Source of the DNA: JBCBZH01 sp039815415
Lineage (GTDB): Bacteria > Bacteroidota > Rhodothermia > Rhodothermales > Rubricoccaceae
Reading direction: 5' to 3'
DNA: 20,548 nt
NCBI GenBank assembly: GCA_039815415.1
Contig: JBCBZH010000045.1
Coordinates: 1 to 20,548 of the forward strand
Part shown: positions 1 to 7,959 of the stretch, in pieces
Position numbering within the stretch: the stretch's first letter is position 1
Layout: each line of letters starts with the position of its first letter
Translations under genes and position numbers: made by a program
The notes under the pieces: model-generated
Seen by the model: the letters and a program-made list of their open reading frames with translations, nothing else
The model's database searches: none
What the model was told of the DNA's origin: nothing

Positions 1-1
1 C

Positions 2-877
2 GACGCCCCTGCCCTCCTAGACCTCTGGAACCAGAGTGCCCCGTTCGACCCCCTCACGCCCGACCTGCTCCACGAGAAGGTCTGGGCGGATCCGCACTTC
101 GACGCCGAGCTGGCGCTGGTGGCCGAGGCGGATCGCCAGCTCGTGGGCTTCGGCATGGCGCGCCTCTGGCGGACGCCCGATGTCCTTCGCGGCACCATCA
201 AGCTGCTGTGCGTGGCCCCGGACCGGCGCCGCGAAGGCCTCGGTGGACAGATTCTCCGGCAGCTCGAGGCTGGGCTGGCAGCGCGCGGAGCTGACGTGAT
301 CCGAATCGCCGAGGCGGCCCCCAACTACCTCACGCCAGGCATCGACGTGCGCTACACGCCCGGCTGGCTGTTCGTGCAGAAGCATGACTACCAGCAGATT
401 GGCGAGGCGGTCAACATGGACGTGGATCTGAGTCAGTCATTTGACACCACTGAGGCCGAGCGTCAGCTCGAGGCCAACGGCGTATCGGTGCGTCGAGCTG
501 GCGAGTCAGACCAGGAGACCGTCCGGGCATTCCTCCAGGAACACTGGCCGGCGTGGATTCCGGAGATCGATGGCACCTTTGCTCAGACGCCCGTCTCGCT
601 CCACCTCGCGTTTCGGGCTGGCGAGATGCTGGGATTCTCGGCCTACGATGCCAACAACGTCGGCACAGGCTGGTTTGGGCCGATGGGGACGGCCGAGGCT
701 GCGCGCGGACTGGGGATTGGTGGCGTTCTGTGCTTGCGATGCCTCGCCGATATGAAGGCGCAGGGACACACGCGGTCTACCATTCCGTGGGTGGCGCCAG
801 TCGGCTTCTACGCGCATTACGCGGACGCACACGTCTCACGTGTCTTTCACCGATTCGAAAAGGCCTTGGACGAGTAG
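2..877 (+). CDS. Tandem GNAT-family N-acetyltransferase, 5'-truncated by window edge
   Basis: The frame is open to the left edge, so the true start lies outside; 291 residues are visible. Two GNAT-like halves are present. The first carries an acetyl-CoA pyrophosphate-binding signature, RRREGLGG, near visible residues 75-82. The second carries RGLGIGG near 235-241 and ends with a Tyr-rich segment (GFYAHY), the usual end of a GNAT fold. GNAT proteins transfer an acyl group from acyl-CoA to an amine; the substrate cannot be told from sequence. A GTG inside the frame at 119 could be taken as a start, but coding-quality sequence (beginning DAPALLDLWNQ) continues in frame upstream, so that start would cut the first domain. 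The gene converges on the next one with a 28-bp gap. It holds three exact copies of the iterated 10-mer, two of them as an inverted pair (106-143). Family assignment is good, substrate unknown. Confidence 0.85.
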   Translation, partial: DAPALLDLWNQSAPFDPLTPDLLHEKVWADPHFDAELALVAEADRQLVGFGMARLWRTPDVLRGTIKLLCVAPDRRREGLGGQILRQLEAGLAARGADVIRIAEAAPNYLTPGIDVRYTPGWLFVQKHDYQQIGEAVNMDVDLSQSFDTTEAERQLEANGVSVRRAGESDQETVRAFLQEHWPAWIPEIDGTFAQTPVSLHLAFRAGEMLGFSAYDANNVGTGWFGPMGTAEAARGLGIGGVLCLRCLADMKAQGHTRSTIPWVAPVGFYAHYADAHVSRVFHRFEKALDE

Positions 878-905
878 ACGTGACAATGGCTGCCAACCAT
901 CCTGC

Positions 906-1262
906 CTAGTTCCGCTTCTTCTTCTTGACACCCAAGACGCTCTGGATGCCCCACGAGATCAGCCCATAGAGGATGGCACCGATAAACACCGGCCCGGCGC
1001 CCTCCGCCGTGAAGCCAGGGACCAGATAGGCCGCCAGCGCGAACAGCGCCGCGTTGATGACAAGGGAAAAGAGCCCGAGCGTCAGGATCCGGAGTGGGAG
1101 CGCCAGGAACTTGACGATGGGACCGATGAGGCCGTTCACCAGCCCGAGCACGAGCGCCGCAATGAACGCGGTTCCGATGTCCGAGACGGCGATGCCAGGG
1201 ACGAGATAGGCGACGGCAAGAAGAGCAGCAGCACTGGCTGCCCAACGGAGGAGGGTTTTCAT
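906..1262 (-). CDS. Small four-helix membrane protein, phage-holin-4_2 / YvlD-like family
   Basis: This 118-residue protein is almost wholly hydrophobic, with four predicted membrane helices (about 5-27, 29-50, 54-80 and 86-111). It has the family's repeated pattern of PGI/PGF turns (YLVPGIAV and YLVPGFTA) and a central NGLIGPIVKFLALPLRILTLGL segment typical of the PF04020 / YvlD proteins. The tail is very basic (VKKKKRN). These proteins are chromosomal and widespread in bacteria. Despite the phage-holin name there is no phage context here, and their role at the inner membrane is unclear. The length fits the family. Start is ATG at 1262; no Shine-Dalgarno is seen, but a 6-bp hairpin lies two bases upstream of it. 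The family call is strong; no function is claimed. Confidence 0.85.
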   Translation of the reverse strand: MKTLLRWAASAAALLAVAYLVPGIAVSDIGTAFIAALVLGLVNGLIGPIVKFLALPLRILTLGLFSLVINAALFALAAYLVPGFTAEGAGPVFIGAILYGLISWGIQSVLGVKKKKRN

Positions 1263-1263
1263 C

Positions 1264-1285
1264 GAGAGTCTGGAGAGACACTCTC
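1264..1285 (-). promoter_or_regulatory. Short hairpin abutting the start codon of the holin-like gene
   Basis: GAGAGT (1264-1269) and ACTCTC (1280-1285) form a perfect 6-bp inverted repeat with a 10-base loop, ending two bases before the minus-strand ATG at 1262. In the mRNA it would occlude the initiation region. A 6-bp repeat can arise by chance, so a regulatory role is only a possibility. Confidence 0.25.
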
Positions 1286-1310
1286 CCTACGAAGGCGCCT
1301 ATCCAGAGGT

Positions 1311-1661
1311 TCACTGGCCCACGTAGCGCATCCCGAGGTTGGTGTCACCGGTGACCCGCACGTCCAGGGAGGCCTCGCGCGAGTCCGGGTTGGCGATGAG
1401 AGCCGCCGAGCCCGGCTGGAACCGCGCTGAGGCCGACTCTCGTGGATCGAGGGTGACGACGGCGAGCGTATCTGCGGATGCTGTGACCTCAGAAATCAGA
1501 ACCGTCGCCACGCCGGTGTTGACCACCTCTACAAAGAAGGCACCGCGCTGATCGCCGCCGAGCACGAAGGTGTCGCCTGCGTCGATCTCCAGGCCGGAAC
1601 GGATGGAGGAACACCCTGAGAGGATCGCCAGCGCGAGAACAGAGAGACAGAGTTCTTTCAT
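1311..1661 (-). CDS. Small exported lipoprotein, unknown function
   Basis: The product is about 116 residues and begins with a lipoprotein signal: a short charged start (MKEL), a hydrophobic core and the lipobox LSGC, giving a lipidated Cys near residue 17. The mature part is rich in Thr, Val, Ala and Asp with alternating hydrophobic residues (for example FFVEVVNTGVATVLISEV), suggesting a small beta-sandwich. I do not recognise the family. I chose ATG at 1661; a GTG one codon upstream (1664) is possible and changes nothing. The gene starts 9 bases after the stop of the S41 peptidase on the same strand, so the two are probably co-transcribed. The protein may sit in the same envelope compartment as that enzyme. 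Confidence 0.7.
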   Translation of the reverse strand: MKELCLSVLALAILSGCSSIRSGLEIDAGDTFVLGGDQRGAFFVEVVNTGVATVLISEVTASADTLAVVTLDPRESASARFQPGSAALIANPDSREASLDVRVTGDTNLGMRYVGQ

Positions 1662-1670
1662 CACTGCGGA

Positions 1671-4232
1671 CTATCGGGTGAAGGTGGACACGTTGCGCTG
1701 GAAGAAGCGGTCGGTGCCAGCGTAGCGGACCTCCTTGCGGTCGGACAGCGTGCCGTCGATGTAGGAAAGCGTGTGGCGAAGCGTGGCCGCTCGGTTGTTG
1801 TCAGTGCCCTCGCGTTCGATGACCAGTCGGAACGAGTCTCCTCCGACTTCGCGCTCCAGCTCGGTCCACGCCAGCCCGTCGTACTCAAAGGCAACCGCTC
1901 CGTCGCGAAGCGTGAGCAGGGTCGTCCCTCCTGGCGAGCCGTTGGGCTCAATGAACGAGATCACCAGCTGGGCACCGCCAGGAACCGCCTCGACGGTGGC
2001 CGCCGTCGTCAGCGTGACCTGGCTGGCATCGTCCTGATAGTCTGTGTAGGTCAGCGTGCCGGCCCAGTCACCCGCAAGGTCTGCGAGAGGAAGCGGGCGG
2101 GCAGCGGTCCAGACGGCCAGGAAGCCGCGCCCGATGGAGTGCGTGGTGCCGTGGAGACGCCCGTCGCGGAGGACAGCGGTGTGGTGGTAGACGCCCGATC
2201 CATCGGAGGTGGTAAACGCCACCCGGAGATCGCCCCAGTCGTCGTTGACGACGGCCGACTGGATGGGCGAGTTGTAGAAGCTGCCCGAGAAGGGAGCATC
2301 GTCGGATGCGCGCAGGATGAACGGCTGGGTGTACGTCTCGGACTCCGGTGTAGGACGAAGATCCACCATCCAGGTCCCGAGCAGAGCGTCTGTCTGGCTA
2401 GGTGTGGGGGCAGGCGTCGCGTCCACCGCCTCTCCCGCGAGCACCGCCAGTGCAGCTTCCATCTCGGGGTCGCGGCCCTCCATCACCGCGTCGGCGTCCG
2501 GCTCCACCAGCACATCTGGGATGACACCACGGTCTGGACCGAGCTCGGGAGGCCGAGACCCGAAGATGGGCACGTCGACCACGAGTCCTGTGTTTGGAAG
2601 CGTGAGGAAGATCATCTGCCCAGCGTTGAGGCCCTTCAGGCTCCCGCCGGTGGTCTGCCCTACCAGCGTGGCGGCACCCGTCTGCTCGATGGTGTTGGCG
2701 AGGTAGAACGTGGCTGATGACGGCCCTGCGTCAATCAGCACAGCCACGTCACCTGTGAAGGCATCTGGCGCGGGCGAGACCGTCACCGGCGGGCGGCCCG
2801 CCAACGCGAAGGTGCCATCGGGCTGGCGCGTGACACGGTCCGAGAGATCGTAGAAGTCGTTGGACCATGAGCGGACGTGGGGCCGGAGCGATTCCAGGAC
2901 GCGGTCGTACGCCGTCACGCCTTTCCAGAAGGTGACCTCGGTGGGCTCCTGGATGATGTGAGCGAACAGCAGCGATGCTGCATCGTCCATGCCTCCGCCG
3001 TTGCCGCGCACGTCCACGATCAGCCGCTCGGCACCACGCGACTTCATCTCGCGAAACGCCTCCACGAGCCAGGTGTTGTAGTCGACGTTCATGTTGAACG
3101 TCGCGAATGAGCCGATGCGGAGGATCGCCGTGCCATCGTCCAGAAACGAAGCTTGGAGGAGATCGCCACGCGAACGGGGCAGCGACGCATCGCGCGCCCA
3201 GAGCACGTCACGACGGGCGTCGGCGGTCATGCGCGGCACCTCGAGGGCACGCTCGGTGCCGTCGGGCTGGCGGATCGCCAGCTCGAGGTCGCCCTCGGGG
3301 GCGAACAGGAGACTGTAGACCACGTCGAAGCGCTCGGCCGGTGCCACCAGATCCACGATCTGAAGAAGGTCCCGACGCTTGGCATCGTTGCTGCCATCGG
3401 CGGAGGCGTAGGGCATCAGGGCCTCGATCACCTCACGCACTGAGCGTCCATCCAGGGCTAGGATCTCCGTACCGACGGGCAGCGCGCGGTCCGGCGTCGC
3501 ATCACCGGTGACAATCATCCGCTCGCCGACGAGGCGGAAGGAGAACGGCACGCGGTCGGCGCGGCGGTAGAGCATCGCCTCGGTATAGGCGCTCTGGTTG
3601 TAGACGCTCACTTGCGTGTGCCCGTCCCGAATGGCAGCGACGGCCTTCGTGATCGGGAGATAGGCCGCGGGAACCGGAATCGCCTCGCCGTACTGACCGC
3701 CGAGCTGGCGCGTCGCCAGCGAGAGCTTCTCGACGATGGCGGCCAACTCAGCGTCGGAGGTGTGAAGCCGGAGGCCGGGGTGGAGGGCCTGCATCGCGCT
3801 CTGGAGAAGCGCGAGGTCCTGGCCGAGCTGGCGGGTGGAGACGGTGCGGACCGGCAGGTCCGTCTGTGTGGCCCCGAAGACCCGGCGGTCACGGTCCATA
3901 CGGCCAGGCATCAGAATGCGATTGTCGCCGCGCTCCCAGGTCAGCTCGCCAGCTCGGTCCAGCACCACCTTGTAGGCGACGGTGCCGGTGCCCTCGGGGA
4001 AGTCCAGTGTGGCGGTGTAGACGCCGTCGCCATCCTCATCGGTGAGGGCGGCGGAGCGATCCCAGGCGAGGGGCGCCGTGTCGCCCCGGACGCCGACGCT
4101 CTGCGCGTCGAGTTGGAGGGTATCCGAGACCGTGGCGAGGTCGATCTCGATGGTCACAGGCTGCGCGCTGGCGCCGACAGCGGCGAGGACAAGGGACACA
4201 AGAAGCGCGGGGCGTGGGATGCGGGATGGCAT
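1671..4232 (-). CDS. Exported S41-family serine peptidase with N-terminal starch-binding-like and C-terminal beta domains
   Basis: The protein has 853 residues and a signal peptide ending near residue 24 (VGASAQ). Residues about 25-120 look like a CBM20/48-type beta-sandwich (DEDGDGVYTATLDFPEGTG, then VAYKVVLD). The S41 core follows: IRDGHTQV with His205, a probable PDZ-like stretch at about 225-335, then RLIVDVRGNGGG at 404-414. The nucleophile region is DAGPSSATFY, with Ser506 the likely catalytic serine, followed by GQTTGGS at 525-531. Residues about 600-853 are extra beta-rich repeats, each starting LLGTW or LAGDW, as in lipocalin-like domains. S41 enzymes of this kind cleave peptides in the periplasm or outside the cell; the substrate is unknown. 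The C-terminal beta domains are more than the core family needs. Start is ATG at 4232, with no Shine-Dalgarno. The small lipoprotein gene follows directly. Confidence 0.88.
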   Translation of the reverse strand: MPSRIPRPALLVSLVLAAVGASAQPVTIEIDLATVSDTLQLDAQSVGVRGDTAPLAWDRSAALTDEDGDGVYTATLDFPEGTGTVAYKVVLDRAGELTWERGDNRILMPGRMDRDRRVFGATQTDLPVRTVSTRQLGQDLALLQSAMQALHPGLRLHTSDAELAAIVEKLSLATRQLGGQYGEAIPVPAAYLPITKAVAAIRDGHTQVSVYNQSAYTEAMLYRRADRVPFSFRLVGERMIVTGDATPDRALPVGTEILALDGRSVREVIEALMPYASADGSNDAKRRDLLQIVDLVAPAERFDVVYSLLFAPEGDLELAIRQPDGTERALEVPRMTADARRDVLWARDASLPRSRGDLLQASFLDDGTAILRIGSFATFNMNVDYNTWLVEAFREMKSRGAERLIVDVRGNGGGMDDAASLLFAHIIQEPTEVTFWKGVTAYDRVLESLRPHVRSWSNDFYDLSDRVTRQPDGTFALAGRPPVTVSPAPDAFTGDVAVLIDAGPSSATFYLANTIEQTGAATLVGQTTGGSLKGLNAGQMIFLTLPNTGLVVDVPIFGSRPPELGPDRGVIPDVLVEPDADAVMEGRDPEMEAALAVLAGEAVDATPAPTPSQTDALLGTWMVDLRPTPESETYTQPFILRASDDAPFSGSFYNSPIQSAVVNDDWGDLRVAFTTSDGSGVYHHTAVLRDGRLHGTTHSIGRGFLAVWTAARPLPLADLAGDWAGTLTYTDYQDDASQVTLTTAATVEAVPGGAQLVISFIEPNGSPGGTTLLTLRDGAVAFEYDGLAWTELEREVGGDSFRLVIEREGTDNNRAATLRHTLSYIDGTLSDRKEVRYAGTDRFFQRNVSTFTR

Positions 4233-4250
4233 GGCGGGCGGGGGTTGAAT

Positions 4251-4269
4251 CGAGGTGAGGCCAACCTCG
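4251..4269 (-). promoter_or_regulatory. Inverted repeat in the leader of the S41 peptidase gene
   Basis: CGAGGT (4251-4256) and ACCTCG (4264-4269) are a perfect 6-bp inverted repeat with a 7-base spacer, centred about 28 bases upstream of the minus-strand ATG at 4232. It could be an mRNA hairpin or a protein-binding dyad. I found no convincing -10 or -35 pair around it. Confidence 0.3.
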
Positions 4270-4319
4270 CAAGCTCGGCGCTCCGGGTCGTCGCACGGAC
4301 GCCATAAGACGTCAATTCA

Positions 4320-4353
4320 GCGTCTCAGGAGGTCATGAGATGTCATGAGACGC
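4320..4353 (-). terminator. Stem-loop overlapping the stop codon of the AraC-family gene
   Basis: GCGTCTCA (4320-4327) and TGAGACGC (4346-4353) make a perfect 8-bp stem with an 18-base loop that contains the stop codon of the AraC gene (4333-4335). Inside the loop the sequence GTCATGAGA begins a direct repeat that recurs in the second arm. On the minus strand the stem is followed by a moderately T-containing stretch (TGAATTGACGTCTTATGG) but no clean U-run. Position and stem quality favour termination between this gene and the S41 gene; the missing U-tract lowers confidence. Confidence 0.5.
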
Positions 4354-5451
4354 CCGAAAGGCGCTCGGCGTCTGGCCCGTGATCCTCTTGAACACGCGAT
4401 TGAAGGTCGCTTTTGAGGCGAACCCGGCATCGAGGCCGATCTGCAGAACGGTGGCCTCAGCGTGGGCTGCATCGGAGAGCCGTCGCTTGGCCTCCTGCAC
4501 CCGGAGGCCGTTGATGTAGTCCGTGTAACCGGTGCCGAGGCCCGCGTTGAGCACGTACGACAGTTCCTTGTCGCCCAGCCCGAGGCGCATCGCCAGGGCG
4601 GGCAGCGTCAGGTCGGGGTCGAGGTACGGCCGCTCGGACTCGACGAGCTGGCGAAGGGCGTTCGTGTGGCGCGTCAGCGCGTCGTCGGTGATGCCATACG
4701 TCTCCTGCCGCTCTACGGGTGGCGGGGGTGCAACGGGATGGCGAGGCAGCGTGTGCGTCCAACCTGTGACCACGGCCCAGTAGAGCAACGCGGAGTACGC
4801 CAGAGCCTCGCCGAGTTGAATCCAGTCCGTGGGCCCTTCCCACGCGATCCCCAGCCGGAAAAGGAGTTCCATCAAGATGGCGACCGCGAGGATGACTACC
4901 GCCCCGCGAATCAGACGCATCAGCCACCTACGGTCGGGGGCTTCATCTGTGTCTTGGAGGCGCCTCGAGATGGCGAACAGGTAGCTGCCGAAGCTGATCG
5001 CGAACACCCATGTTTCCAGCATGCCGTACGCCTGGGCGTAGGGCGTCTGCCAGAACCACGACTTGAATGAGAGCGGAGCAAACCCGGTGATCCACTCGTG
5101 ACCGATCTGGTAGATCGGGAGGATCGCATGCTTGATGTGGCTCCGGCCAAGCCGCCAGCTCGAGTCCAGACGTGTCCGCGCGAAGCCGTAGAGCAACGGC
5201 CCCAGCGCGAAGGTGTAGAGCAGTGGCGTGATCCAGAAGTGGTTGCTCAGCCGGTACAGCTCCAGGCTCATCAGAACCTCACTCAAGAGCGTGAGGCCTC
5301 CCGCAATCAGGAACCCCCCGAACCAGCGGTTGGCACGGTGAGCCTCTCCCCGCCGAAGCACCAGCGTCAGGCCAACGCCGAGGGCCAGCACCACGCCTCC
5401 CCCGGCGATCAGGGCCGTCAGCAAGTCCGGGATCTGGAGATCAACGGTCAA
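4333..5451 (-). CDS. Membrane-anchored AraC-family transcriptional regulator (7-helix sensor + HTH)
   Basis: The product has 372 residues. The first about 235 contain seven likely membrane helices (about 8-32, 43-62, 73-91, 106-124, 145-163, 181-200 and 213-230). A Pro-rich cytoplasmic linker (APPPPVER) leads to a complete AraC double HTH: first helix-turn-helix near 282-325 (LTLPALAMRLGLGDKELSYV) and second near 333-366 (LQIGLDAGFASKATFNRVF, then GQTPSAFR). This architecture is common in Bacteroidota and is thought to couple a membrane signal to promoter binding. The only start that keeps the first helix is TTG at 5451. It lies in the same frame as the upstream ATPase gene, one codon after that gene's TGA (5455-5457), so expression probably depends on translational coupling. 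The target is unknown; the S41 peptidase gene immediately downstream is a natural candidate. Confidence 0.85.
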   Translation of the reverse strand: MTVDLQIPDLLTALIAGGGVVLALGVGLTLVLRRGEAHRANRWFGGFLIAGGLTLLSEVLMSLELYRLSNHFWITPLLYTFALGPLLYGFARTRLDSSWRLGRSHIKHAILPIYQIGHEWITGFAPLSFKSWFWQTPYAQAYGMLETWVFAISFGSYLFAISRRLQDTDEAPDRRWLMRLIRGAVVILAVAILMELLFRLGIAWEGPTDWIQLGEALAYSALLYWAVVTGWTHTLPRHPVAPPPPVERQETYGITDDALTRHTNALRQLVESERPYLDPDLTLPALAMRLGLGDKELSYVLNAGLGTGYTDYINGLRVQEAKRRLSDAAHAEATVLQIGLDAGFASKATFNRVFKRITGQTPSAFRASHDIS

Positions 5452-5454
5452 GAC

Positions 5455-7872
5455 TCAGGCGCGCGCTAGGCGGCCGTCTCCGTCGCGGCGGTACGGGACC
5501 CAGGCCAGCGTCAGCTCGGTGACGTGCATGTCGGTCTGCTTGGGCGTCACCTCAATGGTCTCCAGCTCGGCCGATTCGGGCGTAAAGGCGAGGTCAATGT
5601 GGTCCATCTCACGCTGCAACTCAGCGTCGAGATTGGCATAGTCGGCTTGGAGGTCATCCAGCTTGGCTTCTGCGCGCTTCACGTCCGAGGCTTCTTTGGA
5701 CATCCGCCCCGCAGAGCGTGCCGTGACGCCGATCTGGCTGAGCGTGGACCGTCGTCGCCCGCCGCCGAGAAACGCCCCCAGAAGCGTCGTGCCCACGCGG
5801 ACAACGGTGTCCATTTTGCGCTGGCTGGCCTGCGCCTGCTCCCGGTCGATGGTGTCTTCGGCTCGCTTCATGCGCTTCTCCAGCGCCTCCAGCTTCTTGC
5901 CGTACTTCGCCTTGAGCGCCTGCTTCTTCTCGTCGCGTGCCTCTCGGGCGAGCTGGCCGAGGCGGATACGGAACGAGCGTTCGTCCTCGTCGGGCAAGCT
6001 GGTCGTCTTGAGGGCCTTGCTCTGCAGCACCGTAAGCGGCCGCTCGGTCTGGATCCACTTCTTGATCGCCTTCTCCCACTTCGGGTAGCTCTTCGCATCC
6101 CCCAGTGCAGCGGGCACCTCCGCGAAGGTGGCGCCGTCTTCAGGGACGGACGCCGTCTCCGGGCGCTCCGCCAGCGCGTCGGCGGCGGACCAGTTGGGCG
6201 CGTCGACCACCTCAGCGAGCAGCGTGTACCGGCCTGTGTGGTCAAGGTCGATCGAGCTGCGGCGATAGGGAACCTCGGCGCGGGCGAGCAGCATGGGCAC
6301 GTACACATCGGGCGCTTCGCCACTGACGATGACCTGCGGCACGTCGCCGAGGTCAGGCCTCGAGCTGGCGGCGGGCGCTGAGCTGGCGGCGGGTGCCGGG
6401 GCGGCCTCCACAGCCTCAGTGGCCGTCGTGATGTCCTGCAGGGCGTCCTCGGGAGGAACGGCCGCGGTCTTCTGGTCGGCCATCAGCGCGCCGATCTGGT
6501 CGCGCGACATCGGGCCTGCGAGGTAGCTCATCGCCCAGCGCGTCTGCATCAGCACCGGCGCGCCCTCGTGGACGTTGTGGAGTAGGAATCTCCGCTTCCC
6601 GATGCCCGAAAGGATGCGGTCCACGTCGGACCGGTCGATGCCGCCCTGCGCCGCGCCCTCCAGGCCATCCAACAGGCGCGCCTTGTCGTTCTCGGTCTGG
6701 AGACGACCCACGAACCACGTCCCACAGTTGGAGAGCGCCTTGTAGTCCAGGTCCACCGGGTTCTGGGTCGCCAGCACGACGCCCAGGCCAAAGGCGCGGG
6801 CCTGCTTGAGAAGCGTCAGCAGAAGAGCCTTCGAGGGCGGGTTTCCCTGCGGCGGCAGGTACCCGAAGATCTCATCCATGTAGAGGATCGCTCGCAAGCT
6901 CGAGGTGCCCGACTGGGCACGCATCCAGCCCACCACCTCGCCCAGCAGGCGGGTGACGAAGAACATCCGCTCATCGTCCGAGAGGTGGCCGATGGAGAGA
7001 ACCGACACACGCGGCTTGCCGTCATCGCCGTAGAAGAGACGCCCGGCGTCGAGCGGCTCGCCTTCGGTCCACGCTGAGAAGCCCGGCGAGGCCAGTAGCC
7101 CGTTGAGCTTCATCGCCAGCCCGGTGCGCTTGGTGGCCGGATAGAAGCTGTCCACCTGCATCACGCCGATCTCGGTGAACGGCGGCGTCTGCAGAGACCG
7201 GATGAGGTCGGCGACGGAGAGCGTGCCGCCCGCCGTCCAGGCGTCTCCCACCACCTTCGCCAGGAAGACGTGCTCGGGCGCCGCCAGCGGATCGGCCTCG
7301 ATGCCAACCAGCGACAGAATCGAGCTGACGGCAGCATCCACGCGGTCGCGGAAGGCATCGCCGCCCGGTTCGACGCCTTCAGGCGGCGTCAGCGCGCCAA
7401 GCACCGAGAGCTGGATGCCCGACGTGGCCCCCGGCGTGTAGATCGACACCGTCGCGGCATCGCGGAGGCGCTGGATGCGGTCCCCCTCCTGCCCCCACTC
7501 GCCGAGGCCCTTCGTCCACAGAGCGGATTTCTGGCTTGCCAGCTCGTCGGGCGAAACGCCCTCGCGGGTGGCCTCCGACTCGTCGACGTACGGGCGAAAG
7601 TCCGACGCCTCGAGCTGAGGAAACGTCAGCGCGAGGTTGCCGAGGTCGCCCTTCGGGTCGATGGCGATCACCGGGATGCCATCCAGAGCAGCCTCCTCGA
7701 TGAGCGACACGCCGAGGCCGGTCTTGCCGGAACCCGTCATGCCCACGATGAATCCGTGGGTGGTCAGGTCCTGGGCGTCGTAGAGGACGAGGTCGTCGGT
7801 GAGGTCGGTGGTCCCGGGATCGACCTCTTTGCCGAGGTAGAACGTGCCGAGGCCTTCGAAGGGGGCGGACAT
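5455..7872 (-). CDS. HerA/FtsK-like P-loop ATPase (helicase HerA-type domain) with C-terminal coiled coils
   Basis: The protein has 805 residues. A Walker A GMTGSGKT sits at residues 44-51, followed by IDPKGDLGNL (71-80). Walker B is AILYMDEIFGYLP (328-340), with Asp333 and Glu334, then a sensor-like LATQNPVDLDY (368-377) and a candidate arginine finger Arg390 in FVGRLQTEND. These are the marks of HerA/DUF87 ATPases, which form hexameric rings that move DNA or protein. An Ala/Pro/Ser linker (about 485-505) separates a second half holding strongly charged coiled coils (about 635-686 and 725-757) around a Gly-rich hydrophobic patch (LLGAFLGGG). No NurA nuclease or other effector gene is adjacent, so the usual HerA partner logic does not apply here. 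Start is ATG at 7872. The AraC gene begins 6 bases from its last coding base. Confidence 0.85.
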   Translation of the reverse strand: MSAPFEGLGTFYLGKEVDPGTTDLTDDLVLYDAQDLTTHGFIVGMTGSGKTGLGVSLIEEAALDGIPVIAIDPKGDLGNLALTFPQLEASDFRPYVDESEATREGVSPDELASQKSALWTKGLGEWGQEGDRIQRLRDAATVSIYTPGATSGIQLSVLGALTPPEGVEPGGDAFRDRVDAAVSSILSLVGIEADPLAAPEHVFLAKVVGDAWTAGGTLSVADLIRSLQTPPFTEIGVMQVDSFYPATKRTGLAMKLNGLLASPGFSAWTEGEPLDAGRLFYGDDGKPRVSVLSIGHLSDDERMFFVTRLLGEVVGWMRAQSGTSSLRAILYMDEIFGYLPPQGNPPSKALLLTLLKQARAFGLGVVLATQNPVDLDYKALSNCGTWFVGRLQTENDKARLLDGLEGAAQGGIDRSDVDRILSGIGKRRFLLHNVHEGAPVLMQTRWAMSYLAGPMSRDQIGALMADQKTAAVPPEDALQDITTATEAVEAAPAPAASSAPAASSRPDLGDVPQVIVSGEAPDVYVPMLLARAEVPYRRSSIDLDHTGRYTLLAEVVDAPNWSAADALAERPETASVPEDGATFAEVPAALGDAKSYPKWEKAIKKWIQTERPLTVLQSKALKTTSLPDEDERSFRIRLGQLAREARDEKKQALKAKYGKKLEALEKRMKRAEDTIDREQAQASQRKMDTVVRVGTTLLGAFLGGGRRRSTLSQIGVTARSAGRMSKEASDVKRAEAKLDDLQADYANLDAELQREMDHIDLAFTPESAELETIEVTPKQTDMHVTELTLAWVPYRRDGDGRLARA
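6362..6397 (-). repeat. 18-bp tandem duplication carrying the iterated 10-mer
   Basis: Two adjacent 18-bp units, 6362-6379 and 6380-6397, match at 16 of 18 positions, both beginning GAGCTGGCGGCGGG. They encode the repeated Pro/Ala-Ala-Ser-Ser linker of the ATPase (APAASS twice). The first copy forms an exact CGAGCTGGCG with the preceding C (6361-6370); the second has TGAGCTGGCG (6379-6388). Confidence 0.85.
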
Positions 7873-7944
7873 GAGTGTCGAGCTGGCGGAACAGGGCGTG
7901 GACTCCGGGCCAGAGTCTACCGCCAGTGGCGCGACGAGAGAGGG

Positions 7945-7957
7945 GTTTGCGACAAAC
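7945..7957. promoter_or_regulatory. GTTTG-CGA-CAAAC dyad in the divergent intergenic region
   Basis: GTTTG (7945-7949) and CAAAC (7953-7957) form a perfect dyad around CGA. It is in the 191-bp region between the divergent ATPase and TonB-receptor genes, just before a pair of direct repeats. The rest of this region holds one exact 10-mer copy (7879-7888) close to the ATPase start and no promoter I can assign with confidence. A regulator-binding role is inferred from position only. Confidence 0.35.
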
Positions 7958-7959
7958 GG

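Noticed and set aside
906..1262. Phage remnant suggested by the holin-family name
   Set aside because: The family is common on chromosomes, and no other phage gene, attachment site or integrase is present.
1773..2717. 314-codon open frame on the plus strand
   Set aside because: Antisense to the S41 peptidase; long spurious frames are expected at this GC content, and the product has no family features.
3612..4307. 231-codon open frame on the plus strand
   Set aside because: Antisense to the 5' part of the S41 peptidase, which has clear signal-peptide and domain structure.
7901..7917. GACTC-CGGGCCA-GAGTC inverted repeat in the ATPase leader
   Set aside because: Only five base pairs, with no supporting promoter or terminator signal.
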